In this document: piece by piece, positions 26,239-33,599 of the stretch
Numbering within the stretch: the stretch's first letter is position 1
Layout of the letters: each line of letters begins with the position of its first letter
NCBI GenBank assembly: GCA_045592125.1
Contig: JAZNUE010000007.1
Span: 1-51,172, forward strand
From: HGM04593 sp045592125
GTDB taxonomy: Bacteria > Bacteroidota > Bacteroidia > Bacteroidales > Bacteroidaceae
Length of the DNA stretch: 51,172 bases
Reading direction: 5' to 3'
Position numbers and translations under genes: made by a program
Notes under the pieces: generated by a model
What the model was told of the DNA's origin: nothing
Databases searched by the model: none
The model's input: the letters and a program-made list of their open reading frames with translations, nothing else

Positions 26239-28528
26239 AAGAATAATCTTTTCACTCTTGCTCTTATTGCCGGCATTGGCGCTCAGGGCCGGCATTGGCG
26301 ACTGGACACTATACCCGTCGTACAGCAACGCCACATACTGCCAGGCGGCAGGCGGCAGGCTGTATATCCTTGCCTCGGGCGCGCTTTTCTCGTACTGCGA
26401 AGAAGACAGCGAGGTGCGCCTCTATGACAAGATAAGCACCCTGAGCGACATTGACATATCACATATTGCCTACAGCAAGGAGATCGGCGCGCTTGTAATC
26501 GTATACAGCAATGCCAACATAGATATACTCTACGGTAACGACGAAGTATACAACATATCCGACTTCAAGAACAAGTCACTGCCAAAGAAGAAGATAAACG
26601 GTATAGACCTGCAAGGCAACAGGGCATACCTGTCAACCGAATTCGGCATTGTAGTCCTTAATCTTGACAGGCTCGAGCTTGAGAGCACATACATGACCGG
26701 CCTTGACACATACTGCGCCTACCTTTACGAGGACATGCTCTTCTGCGGCACAAAGACCGGAATGTACAGCTGCGACACAACAATGAACATGCTCGACAAG
26801 AACAGCTGGGAAAAGAAGAACAAATACTTCGTAAAGGCAATATGTGAGCTCGACGGAACACTCTACTGCCACCTTGCCGACTTTGGAATACTGCATTACG
26901 AGGCAGGCAGGAACATACTCCGCTATGTACTGTACAATGACGGGGAAAAGTACAGCAAGGTCTACAGCAACGGGAAAGAGATTATAGCCTCAGCACCAGG
27001 CAAGACAGCCGTAATCACAGGACCGCAAGAAGCAGCGGTATACAGCAACAGCGGCAGCATGTTCGTTCTCAAGGACGGCAGCGATTTCTGGGACTGCAAG
27101 GGATACAGCGGGGTAGTGAAGTGCGCCATAAAGGAGAACAGCATTGCCAGCACAGCATTGCCAGTTATCCCCAACAGCCCAATAAGGAACCACTGCGACT
27201 TCATTAAATTCGCAAGTGACAGCAAGCTGCTTGTAGCAGGCGGCAACCTCAATTACTTTGACATTACATTCTACGACGGTACCCTGATGGAGTACAACTG
27301 CCTGGACGACAGGTGGAATAACCTTCCGGAGGACACAATAAGGCAGGTTACCGGGCTCAAATATCTCAACATGTGCTCCATTGATGAGGACCCCGCAGAA
27401 CCTGGACACTACTTCGCAAGCTCCTTCGGCTACGGTATCTATGAGTTCCGCGACGGTAAGTTCGTGAACCACTACAGCATGCACAACAGCCCCCTTGAAA
27501 CGGTTGTCCCAGGGAACAGCGGGTTTGTGCGTGTGCCAACGGTCAAATTCGACAATGAAGGCAACCTTTGGTGCATAAACACCGGAGTAAAGAATATTGT
27601 AAAAATTTTGAAGAAAGACGGCACTTGGGTTGAACTTAACTACAAGGCAATAGAGGGACTGCCTACAATGGTTGAACCTGTAATAGATTCAAGAGGATGG
27701 CTGTGGATAACATCACTGCAGGGAGAACCCGGTATATTCTGCGCAAAGATGAACGGCACGCCTTTCGATACCAGTGACGATGAGCAGAAAGTGCTGCTTA
27801 ACAAGTTCACAAACCAGGACGGCACAAGCTACGACATTTACCAGGTGCATGCCCTCACCGAGGACCACGACGGCAAGATGTGGGTGGGCACTAACACCGG
27901 GCTTTTTGTCATAGACAGCCCGGAGTCATTCTTCAGCGACGGAACATTCAAGCAGATAAAGGTTCCACGCAACGACGGCACCGGCCTTGCCGACTACCTG
28001 CTCAGCGGAACATATATAAAGGCAATAAAGGTAGATGGAGCAAACCGCAAGTGGATTGGTACTAACGACAACGGAATCTATCTCATAAGCGCCGACGGGC
28101 TCGAGACCATTCACCACTTTACTACAGAGAACTCCCCATTGCCATCGGACTGCATTGAGAGCATTGCAATAAACGGGCATAGCGGCGAGGTGTTCATTGG
28201 CACTAGAATGGGTATAGCAAGCTACATGAGTGACGCTACACGCCCTCAGGAGATACTTCAGGAGAGCAACATACATGCCTATCCAAACCCCGTGAGGGCC
28301 GGTTACAGCGGAAATATCTCAATCACCGGGCTCACGGCCGGGTGCAACGTGAAAATCGTTGACGCTGCCGGTTCTTTGATAAACGAAGGCACATCCCAGG
28401 GAGGGCAGTACAGCTGGAACGGGCGCAGCAGCCGTGGCGAGAAGGTAGCAAGCGGAGTATACTATGTGCTCACATACGACAGCGAAGGCAATGAAGGAGC
28501 AGCTACAAAGATACTCATTACTAGGTAG
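26231..28528 (+). CDS. PorZ-like type IX secretion system beta-propeller protein
   Basis: A 765-residue exported protein. It begins with a signal peptide (MVRRIIFSLLLLLPALALRAG), then the typical opening GIGDWTLYPSYSNAT. Repeated propeller strands follow, including GNLWCINTGVKNIVKIL, WLWITSLQ, GKMWVGTNTGLFVID and RKWIGTNDNGIYLIS, as in two seven-bladed propellers. The C-terminal ~85 residues (HAYPNPVRAGYSGNISITGLTAGCNVKIVDAAG...) resemble a T9SS C-terminal domain. Size, propellers and this ending match PorZ of Porphyromonas gingivalis (about 776 residues), a surface component of the T9SS attachment complex. Start ATG 26231 overlaps the rdgB stop. No other T9SS gene is in the window, so function is inferred from family. 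Confidence 0.78.
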   Translation: MVRRIIFSLLLLLPALALRAGIGDWTLYPSYSNATYCQAAGGRLYILASGALFSYCEEDSEVRLYDKISTLSDIDISHIAYSKEIGALVIVYSNANIDILYGNDEVYNISDFKNKSLPKKKINGIDLQGNRAYLSTEFGIVVLNLDRLELESTYMTGLDTYCAYLYEDMLFCGTKTGMYSCDTTMNMLDKNSWEKKNKYFVKAICELDGTLYCHLADFGILHYEAGRNILRYVLYNDGEKYSKVYSNGKEIIASAPGKTAVITGPQEAAVYSNSGSMFVLKDGSDFWDCKGYSGVVKCAIKENSIASTALPVIPNSPIRNHCDFIKFASDSKLLVAGGNLNYFDITFYDGTLMEYNCLDDRWNNLPEDTIRQVTGLKYLNMCSIDEDPAEPGHYFASSFGYGIYEFRDGKFVNHYSMHNSPLETVVPGNSGFVRVPTVKFDNEGNLWCINTGVKNIVKILKKDGTWVELNYKAIEGLPTMVEPVIDSRGWLWITSLQGEPGIFCAKMNGTPFDTSDDEQKVLLNKFTNQDGTSYDIYQVHALTEDHDGKMWVGTNTGLFVIDSPESFFSDGTFKQIKVPRNDGTGLADYLLSGTYIKAIKVDGANRKWIGTNDNGIYLISADGLETIHHFTTENSPLPSDCIESIAINGHSGEVFIGTRMGIASYMSDATRPQEILQESNIHAYPNPVRAGYSGNISITGLTAGCNVKIVDAAGSLINEGTSQGGQYSWNGRSSRGEKVASGVYYVLTYDSEGNEGAATKILITR

Positions 28529-28660
28529 CGCACACAGTATCAACCATTTTTATAATTTCTATACAGAATGTAGTCTTATCACAAAGACTGCATTTTAACT
28601 ATACACCCCATAGGTATTGTTGAATATTTTTCATCATAAATAAATATTGCCGCATATTTA

Positions 28661-28691
28661 CTTGCTTATAATCAATAAATATGTAGTTTTG
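28661..28691 (+). promoter_or_regulatory. Promoter of the TerB-like gene
   Basis: CTTG (28661-28664), 19 bases, then TAGTTTTG (28684-28691) fits the Bacteroidota pattern. The start would be near 28697, about 40 bases before the ATG at 28738. It lies in the 209-base gap after the porZ-like gene. Confidence 0.65.
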
Positions 28692-28737
28692 CAGGTATAA
28701 TACAGTGTAAATATCTATAACCTTATATATCTTAGCT

Positions 28738-29532
28738 ATGACTTACACACTCGAGCTGCTGGCATCCATTCACAAGCTAGGTCTTGTAATGATACATGCC
28801 GATGGTAAATTCACTGAAAAGGAAGTAACTCCAGTTTTCAAATTTTTCAGCAAAATTGAGGGTTTCAATGATAACGTACTGAAAATGATTCTGGATTACG
28901 CCGAGAACCTTACAGTCGAGAAGGCTGTAGAGATTGTTTCAGGCGCCGATGACGCCATAAAGCAGAACATCTCCAATATCATGGCCGATATTTCGGAAAG
29001 CGACGGCGATGTTGCCGATGAAGAAATTAATGTGTTCAGGACAATGGCAGAACTGTGCGGGCTCCCCATGCCTATTGCTCCCAATGAGGAGGAAGAGGCT
29101 GAAGAGGCAGCAAGAGAGGAATTCATTCCGCCCACATATATAGTAGCGCGCACAAACGGCACTGCACGCCCGGTAATGGTTGAGAGTGTAGACTGGAACG
29201 GATTTGAGAGGGAAGCAGGCGCTATCATTGGTGCAGAACGCCTTGAGGTTGTACGCTACACAGCACCCCTGAATGCAATTTCAAGCAATTTAGGCCTGAA
29301 CGGCTGCCACCTTGTATTCCTTGTCGACAGGAACGGATACTCAAGGAGCGACGCAGGAGACAACATGACAGGAACAATCCTCTATGGCAGCGGGTACGAG
29401 ATTAAGGGTGATATCATATTTGCCCTGGAGACCGACGGATATGAAATATGCGGCATAAGGACAAAGCGCCTTGTTGGAGACATATACTTAGCAATCAATA
29501 ATGCAGTAGGCGGGTTGCTAAGGGTAGAGTAA
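28738..29532 (+). CDS. TerB-like protein with DUF3846-like C-terminal domain
   Basis: A 264-residue cytoplasmic protein in two parts. Residues ~1-110 look like a TerB/DjlA-type helical bundle: LASIHKLGLVMIHADGKFTEKEVTPVFKFF has the HADGxxxxxE pattern, and ISESDGDVADEEINVFRTMAEL repeats it. An acidic linker (NEEEEAEEAAREEF) follows. Residues ~140-264 contain FEREAGAIIGAERLEVVRYTA, HLVFLVDRNGY, MTGTILYGSGYEIKGDIIFA; the order Gly-rich index, DxxG, N/T-G-T, GD resembles DUF3846, a domain I know mostly from phage and plasmid proteins. That match is by eye and uncertain. No signal peptide is seen. It stands alone with a good promoter; function unknown. Confidence 0.6.
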   Translation: MTYTLELLASIHKLGLVMIHADGKFTEKEVTPVFKFFSKIEGFNDNVLKMILDYAENLTVEKAVEIVSGADDAIKQNISNIMADISESDGDVADEEINVFRTMAELCGLPMPIAPNEEEEAEEAAREEFIPPTYIVARTNGTARPVMVESVDWNGFEREAGAIIGAERLEVVRYTAPLNAISSNLGLNGCHLVFLVDRNGYSRSDAGDNMTGTILYGSGYEIKGDIIFALETDGYEICGIRTKRLVGDIYLAINNAVGGLLRVE

Positions 29533-29551
29533 CAGGAACTTAAAAACAATA

Positions 29552-29662
29552 GTCATTGGTTCGTTTTGCTTTTAGCCACCCGCGTGGCATAAACTTCGTC
29601 TATGCTTCACGCGACTAATGGCTGCAAAACTTGCCGATAACAAAACGTTGTTTTGTCATTCC
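29552..29662 (+). repeat. Structured dispersed repeat, family A, copy 2
   Basis: 110 of 111 bases match copy 1 at 8916-9026, more than 20 kb away and in the same orientation. It has the same nested hairpin and the same trailing ACAAAAC/GTTTTGT hairpin. It lies 20 bases after the TerB-like gene and runs into a family B palindrome. Confidence 0.9.
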
Positions 29663-29740
29663 GACCGAAGGGAGGAATCTCATGCTTGTGTTCTCTACCC
29701 TGCTGTGTTTTGAATTCCCTCGTCGCTCTGACGGGATGAC
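29655..29740. repeat. Family B palindromic repeat
   Basis: The left arm starts GTCATTCCGACCGAAG and reaches GAATCTC (29681). The right arm runs from GAATTCCCTCGTCGCT to GGGATGAC (29740) and is its imperfect reverse complement. A related palindrome is at 34914-34992. Confidence 0.7.
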
Positions 29741-29836
29741 AACGATAGAGCTATAATCTTACACAGATTGAACTGGAAGACATAATAGTTCACATGTAAT
29801 GCATCAGGCTATTAGCTGAATATATGGCTATATTAC

Positions 29837-29911
29837 TTATTCACTCTTAAGCGTAATCACTGTAACCTCCGGCCTGGCGCCCATGCGGGCAAAGAAACCC
29901 ACGCTTCCTAC
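29837..29911 (-). pseudogene. Remnant 3' end of a metallophosphoesterase gene
   Basis: On the minus strand this encodes VGSVGFFARMGARPEVTVI followed by TLKSE and a stop. It matches the last 24 codons of the intact metallophosphoesterase gene at 31738, which reads IGSVGFF... and ends TLKSK. I count nine differences in 72 bases; six are silent. Upstream of codon V the match ends abruptly in A+T-rich DNA leading to the Hip-like genes. It is the far-side duplicate created when that module entered the end of the gene, or a leftover from recombination with another strain. Confidence 0.85.
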
Positions 29912-30087
29912 ATTTTGATAAAAAATAATCCCGAACGGGTTGAAATTTTAATTAAATACATATATTTGAGGTAAACCTCGAATATTTTCTTTGGGGCGGC
30001 AAGCCGCACTACTTGGTGCTACTAAAGTAGCAGTCGTCGCAAACAACGCTTATTACGCGTCGTCGCTGTAAAAAACATTCAAGCAAG

Positions 30088-30182
30088 CTTGATGTTTCTT
30101 GCTCGTTTGTTTGTATATTTGTACCCGTACGGGTTGAAATTATATACATTACTACAAAAATAATCCCGTACGGGATTATTTT
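30088..30182 (+). promoter_or_regulatory. Promoter and palindromic operators of the Hip-like operon
   Basis: A perfect -7 box TATATTTG (30114-30121) follows a CTTG at 30088-30091 (spacer 22). Two CCCGTACGGG palindromes sit at 30124-30133, over the expected transcription start, and at 30165-30174. The second is the centre of a perfect 26-bp palindrome (30157-30182) ending 15 bases before hipB. A related CCCGAACGGG is further upstream (29930-29939). The layout fits autorepression by the HTH protein, as for HipB family antitoxins. Confidence 0.7.
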
Positions 30183-30197
30183 ATAAAAAGCTGTACT

Positions 30198-30398
30198 ATG
30201 AACTTGGGAGAATACATACGCGAAAAGAGAAAACTTTATAATCTTACACAAATTGAACTGGCTGAGAGGAGTGGAGTGGGAGTGCGTTTCATAAGAGAAC
30301 TGGAGCGTGGCAAGACTACAGTACAATTGGATAAGGTTAATCTTGTACTGGCTCTTTTTGGCGAGACACTGAAACCTGCTAAAATTAATAGCTTATAA
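30198..30398 (+). CDS. hipB: HipB-like XRE-family DNA-binding protein
   Basis: A 66-residue protein consisting of one helix-turn-helix domain: LGEYIREKRKLYNLTQIELAERSGVGVRFIRELERGKTTVQLDKVNLVLALFG. This is the compact XRE form seen in HipB proteins (QxELAxxxGV...RxxERGKxxV). It most likely represses its own operon by binding the CCCGTACGGG palindromes just upstream. It is the first of three closely spaced genes; the next starts 13 bases after its stop. In HipBST systems HipB adds to, but is not the main source of, neutralisation. The symbol is given by analogy. Confidence 0.85.
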   Translation: MNLGEYIREKRKLYNLTQIELAERSGVGVRFIRELERGKTTVQLDKVNLVLALFGETLKPAKINSL

Positions 30399-30411
30399 AT
30401 GAATATTAGAA

Positions 30412-30729
30412 ATGAAAAGAGCTAAAATATATATTGATGGTACTTTTGCAGGAGTATTGACTGAGGACCAAAATGGCTACCACTTTGTATATAATTCGGA
30501 ATATATGAAATCAAATACAGCAAAACCTCTGTGCCCCACAATGCCATTACAGGATGAAGAATATGTGAAGGAGTTTATGTTTCCTGTTTTTGACGGTCTT
30601 ATTCCCGAAGGTTGGTTGCTTGATATTGTAGACAAGAACTGGAAGATTAACCCACGAGACAGAATGAGTCTGTTACTGATGTGTTGTAAAGATTGTATCG
30701 GTAATATTAGTGTACGGAATTATGAATGA
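30412..30729 (+). CDS. hipS: HipS-like protein (HipA N-terminal subdomain)
   Basis: A 105-residue protein that equals only the N-terminal subdomain of classical HipA. It has KIYIDGTFAGVLTEDQNGYHFVYNSEYM, the beta-rich start, and the LCPTMPLQDEEY...FPVFDGLIPEGWLLDIV segment (HipA has a similar NLLPD/E region). Separation of this domain from the kinase is the mark of HipBST modules, where HipS is the antitoxin that binds the HipT kinase. Its last codons overlap the next gene by eight bases (ATGAATGA), so antitoxin and toxin are translationally coupled. The assignment is by gene order and partial motifs; it has not been tested. Confidence 0.75.
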   Translation: MKRAKIYIDGTFAGVLTEDQNGYHFVYNSEYMKSNTAKPLCPTMPLQDEEYVKEFMFPVFDGLIPEGWLLDIVDKNWKINPRDRMSLLLMCCKDCIGNISVRNYE

Positions 30730-31705
30730 AAATAACGTAAAAAGGTGTCTTTGCTGCTACAAACCAATTGATGATAATCAAGGACTTTACCATCCAAAAT
30801 GCGCAAAGAAACTTTTCGGAACTGCAAAAGCTCCGGTATTGCCTTATACAAGAGACAATATTGAAGAACTGGCATTACATATACTTGAACAAAGTACTTC
30901 TGTTACAGGTGTACAGCCTAAACTATCCTTGGATATAAATAGAGGGGGCAAGAATGAACCCGATAAACTTACAATTGTAGGTTTGTGGGGTAACTACATA
31001 TTGAAACCGCAAAGTCCAGTATATGATTCTATGCCTGAACTTGAAGACCTTACAATGAAGCTTGCCGAGGCATCCGGCATTGCCACCGCACCACATGGGC
31101 TTATAATGATGGATGACGGTGAACTGGCATATATAACCAAAAGGATGGATAGAGGCGAGAAAGGGGAGAAATACTCTATGCTCGACATGTGCCAGCTTAC
31201 CAACAGACTTACTGAACATAAATACCGTGGAGCATATATTCAGCTTGCCGAAACAATAAAAAAGTATTCATCTGCTCCAATGCTTGATGTACAGAGATTT
31301 TGGGAAATAGTGATATTCTCCTGGTTGACAGGAAATTCAGACATGCATTGCAAGAATTTTTCACTTATTGAAAAAGGATATGATGGTTATCATTTATCTC
31401 CGGCTTATGACCTGTTGGCTGTTAAACTTACAGGAATTAACGATGATGATGAACTTGCAATGCCCCTTGTAGGTTATGGAACAGATGACAATAATGCTAT
31501 TGTTGGATTTGACCACCGCTCATTTATCCAGGCTATGATTGATAGCGGAATAACAGAGAAAATTTCGGAAAAGATAATTGATAAAATGATTTCAGGGAGT
31601 CATAAATGGAATGATATAATAGATTCTTCATTTCTTAATGATAAACTAAAATCAGATTATAAATCACTTATTCAGGAACGTATTAAACGAATAGAAAAAG
31701 TGTGA
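30722..31705 (+). CDS. hipT: HipT-like serine/threonine kinase toxin with N-terminal Cys/His cluster
   Basis: A 327-residue HipA-fold kinase lacking the HipA N-terminal subdomain. The phosphate loop is S60-V-T-G-V-Q-P-K67, matching the HipT loop whose Ser/Thr residues are autophosphorylated. K95 (YILKPQ) and E107 (PELED) fit ATP contacts. Catalytic D207 and N212 lie in GNSDMHCKNFS, and metal-binding D230 lies in SPAYDLLA. An extra N-terminus carries C9, C12, H24 and C27 (CLCC...YHPKC), a likely zinc knuckle. E. coli HipT phosphorylates tryptophanyl-tRNA synthetase; the target here is unknown. ATG 30722 is preferred over GTG 30710. The stop codon lies inside the terminator stem. Confidence 0.82.
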   Translation: MNENNVKRCLCCYKPIDDNQGLYHPKCAKKLFGTAKAPVLPYTRDNIEELALHILEQSTSVTGVQPKLSLDINRGGKNEPDKLTIVGLWGNYILKPQSPVYDSMPELEDLTMKLAEASGIATAPHGLIMMDDGELAYITKRMDRGEKGEKYSMLDMCQLTNRLTEHKYRGAYIQLAETIKKYSSAPMLDVQRFWEIVIFSWLTGNSDMHCKNFSLIEKGYDGYHLSPAYDLLAVKLTGINDDDELAMPLVGYGTDDNNAIVGFDHRSFIQAMIDSGITEKISEKIIDKMISGSHKWNDIIDSSFLNDKLKSDYKSLIQERIKRIEKV

Positions 31706-31730
31706 CCATTAAAGTCACACTTTTTCTATT
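31690..31730. terminator. Bidirectional terminator between hipT and the metallophosphoesterase gene
   Basis: A 17-bp perfect stem (31690-31706 with 31714-31730, loop of seven) contains the hipT stop codon and has A-rich and T-rich ends on both strands. It can serve both convergent genes. Confidence 0.85.
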
Positions 31731-31737
31731 ATATAAA

Positions 31738-32907
31738 TCACTTACTCTTCAGCGTAATCACAGTAACCTCCGGCCTGGCGCCCATGCGGGCGAAGAAACC
31801 TACACTGCCTATCCCGTCATTTATATACAGTTTGCCTTCAGCACCTTCGTAAAGCCCGCTCCATTCGTTGTACATGAGGGCAGCGGGGGAGATACCTGCG
31901 ATTTTCATCTGCATGGCGTGTATGTGCCCCGAAAGTGTCAAATCGCTGTAACTGCATAATGAATGCCAAAGCTGCGGCAAGTGCGAAACGGTTATGTTGA
32001 AAACCGAATCGGGTACATTTTCATATATCCCGCTCACATCAAGACCGTCTATGGTATTTAAAGAATGCTTGTATTCAAGCAGTTTCTCGGAATAGTCGAC
32101 ACCTGTTATGGCAATTGAATCGCCTCCTCTTCTTATATATGCTGTACTGTCCCTTAGGAATACCCATCCTGCCGTAGCAGCACTCCCGGCCAAAGAGTCC
32201 ATATTCTTGCTCCTAAACTCTTTTGTAGAGCCTTTTACATAGGAACCGGTATCATGGTTACCCAAGACCGCAAAAACGCCGTCTGCGCCTTTTATTCCTT
32301 TAAGGATGGATAATATTTCAGGGGTGAGCTCTGTATAATGCAGATTTACCAGGTCACCACCAAAGAGTACAACATTGGCATTCGTTGAAGAAACCACGTT
32401 TGAAAGTTTTTCAAGTTCGGCCGGCGCATTCCACATTGACCCTACATGTATATCCGAAATGAATGCCACACGGTAACCGTCGAAAGCCACAGGGAGGCTG
32501 CTGAACTTAAGCTCAACCTCCTTTACCTGGTAATTGGTACGGGTTACAAACGCGCTGTACATAAAGAAGAGCATTAGCAGCGATGAGGCCGCAACGCCTG
32601 TCCACATCCATTTCTTGCTTTTTGTCGGGAGCCAGAAAGCATAGAGCACAATGCGGGATATTGAAAAGAAAAGATAGCCAGTGAGAATGGACATTGAGAA
32701 CTTCATCATGAACTCGTTATTTGCTGTGTCAATCAACGCGAACATGAAAAGCGGTACAAGCAATATTATTACATAGGAAAGTATAACAGTGCCTGAGAAA
32801 GTGTATATAACCGCTTTGCCGGCACCGTCCTTTCTAAGGCGCCTGAAGGCAATGAAATCGAGCAGCACCATTGCCAGTGCAAGTATTGTTGTAAGTATCT
32901 TTGTCAT
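31738..32907 (-). CDS. Membrane-anchored metallophosphoesterase
   Basis: A 389-residue protein with four N-terminal membrane segments (LTTILALAMVLLDFIAF, VILSYVIILLVPLFMFAL and others). A calcineurin-like phosphoesterase domain follows. The dimetal motifs are in order: D-x-H in VAFISDIHVGS, G-D in LFGGDLVN, GNHD in VLGNHDTG, and GHIH in LSGHIHAMQ, ending with GSVGFFARMGARPEV. Similar YkuE/UDP-diacylglucosamine-type enzymes act on phospholipids or nucleotides; the substrate here is unknown. I chose ATG 32907, because a TATATTTG -7 box (32933-32940) would start the transcript downstream of the next ATG at 32931. A remnant of its 3' end lies at 29837-29911. Confidence 0.9.
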   Translation of the reverse strand: MTKILTTILALAMVLLDFIAFRRLRKDGAGKAVIYTFSGTVILSYVIILLVPLFMFALIDTANNEFMMKFSMSILTGYLFFSISRIVLYAFWLPTKSKKWMWTGVAASSLLMLFFMYSAFVTRTNYQVKEVELKFSSLPVAFDGYRVAFISDIHVGSMWNAPAELEKLSNVVSSTNANVVLFGGDLVNLHYTELTPEILSILKGIKGADGVFAVLGNHDTGSYVKGSTKEFRSKNMDSLAGSAATAGWVFLRDSTAYIRRGGDSIAITGVDYSEKLLEYKHSLNTIDGLDVSGIYENVPDSVFNITVSHLPQLWHSLCSYSDLTLSGHIHAMQMKIAGISPAALMYNEWSGLYEGAEGKLYINDGIGSVGFFARMGARPEVTVITLKSK

Positions 32908-32932
32908 GAAGCCGTGTTTTACAAAAACCATG

Positions 32933-32940
32933 CAAATATA
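32933..32940 (-). promoter_or_regulatory. -7 element of the metallophosphoesterase gene
   Basis: TATATTTG on the minus strand, a perfect match. It predicts a start near 32927 and a leader of about 20 bases to ATG 32907, and so decides the start codon. No clear -33 TTTG was seen. Confidence 0.55.
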
Positions 32941-33390
32941 GGTGTTATCCACCTTTCTAACCGCTTATTATTTTATATATTTCCTTTTTAAAAATTTAAA
33001 AAACTAAAAACAACAATAAAGCCTGTTGATTGTGTAGAGAAATAAATTGTGTTTTATTTGCTTTTGGACTTATTAGTAGAAGGAAATAAGTTATCTCAAA
33101 AATATAAACATGACAATTTATTGTCTATTATTATGTTACGTAACGTTGTCAACAATTATTAATTACATCTTCCTTTTAAAAAAACAGTCATTACAGCATG
33201 TTTATAACTGTTGGTAAACGGTTTGATAAAATGCAGCTAAAAAGTGGCATAATAATTTGGTCTTTTAATAATGCTTCAGGCTTATCAGTAAATTGGAGAA
33301 AACAAAATTTAAATGACATTTTTTCTCTTTTAGTTTTCATGATGTTCTTAACAGGTTATCAACAGTAATCAGCATGAGTTGACTGGGTCT

Positions 33391-33490
33391 GGATTACATA
33401 TTCGTACTGCAGACAGTCCTGCAATGATGAGATGTTTCGCTTCGCTCAACATGACAGGGCAGGACATCACTTTCAGCGAACATGTAATCC
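33391..33490. repeat. 100-bp imperfect palindrome
   Basis: The outer arms pair GGATTACATATTCG (33391-33404) with CGAACATGTAATCC (33477-33490), with one mismatch. GTCCTGC/GCAGGAC forms an inner stem, and the core contains TTTCGCTTCGCTCAACATGACA. The core resembles pieces of the family B repeats. It may be a non-autonomous element. Confidence 0.65.
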
Positions 33491-33554
33491 TGACCGTAGG
33501 GAACCAACGGCCGACTCGTAGTCTTTTCTCAAATTTACTCCCAAATATCCTATA

Positions 33555-33599
33555 TATAAAAACATACAGGCCAATGTTATTAACACCGGCCTGTATGTT
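33555..33599 (-). terminator. Terminator of the aminotransferase gene
   Basis: AACATACAGGCC (33561-33572) pairs perfectly with GGCCTGTATGTT (33588-33599), 15-base loop. On the minus strand TTTATATATA follows. It lies 27 bases after the stop codon of the minus-strand aminotransferase gene. Confidence 0.75.

Larger units (their letters stand above)
29533..30197. other. Repeat-rich intergenic region before the Hip-like module
   Basis: This 665-base gap holds, in order: family A repeat copy 2 (29552-29662); a family B palindrome (29655-29740); a remnant of a metallophosphoesterase 3' end (29837-29911); a CCCGAACGGG half-operator (29930-29939); a perfect -7 box TATATTTG (29961-29968); small hairpins (GCGGC/GCCGC near 29996-30007); and the promoter/operator of the Hip-like genes. 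No other reading frame is convincing. Confidence 0.7.
29912..31737. mobile_element. Probable acquired island carrying a HipBST-like module
   Basis: Bounded on the left by the metallophosphoesterase 3' remnant and on the right by the intact 3' end of the same gene, in the same orientation. The enclosed DNA is visibly richer in A+T than its neighbours and uses more A/T-ending codons. It carries hipB-like, hipS-like and hipT-like genes and their operators, ending with a shared terminator. No integrase or transposase is present, so the mode of entry is unknown. The limits are set by the ends of the duplicated segment. Confidence 0.6.

Noticed and set aside
32945..32953. TTATCCACC as a DnaA box
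   Set aside because: One mismatch and isolated, next to a gene promoter; too weak alone to call an origin.
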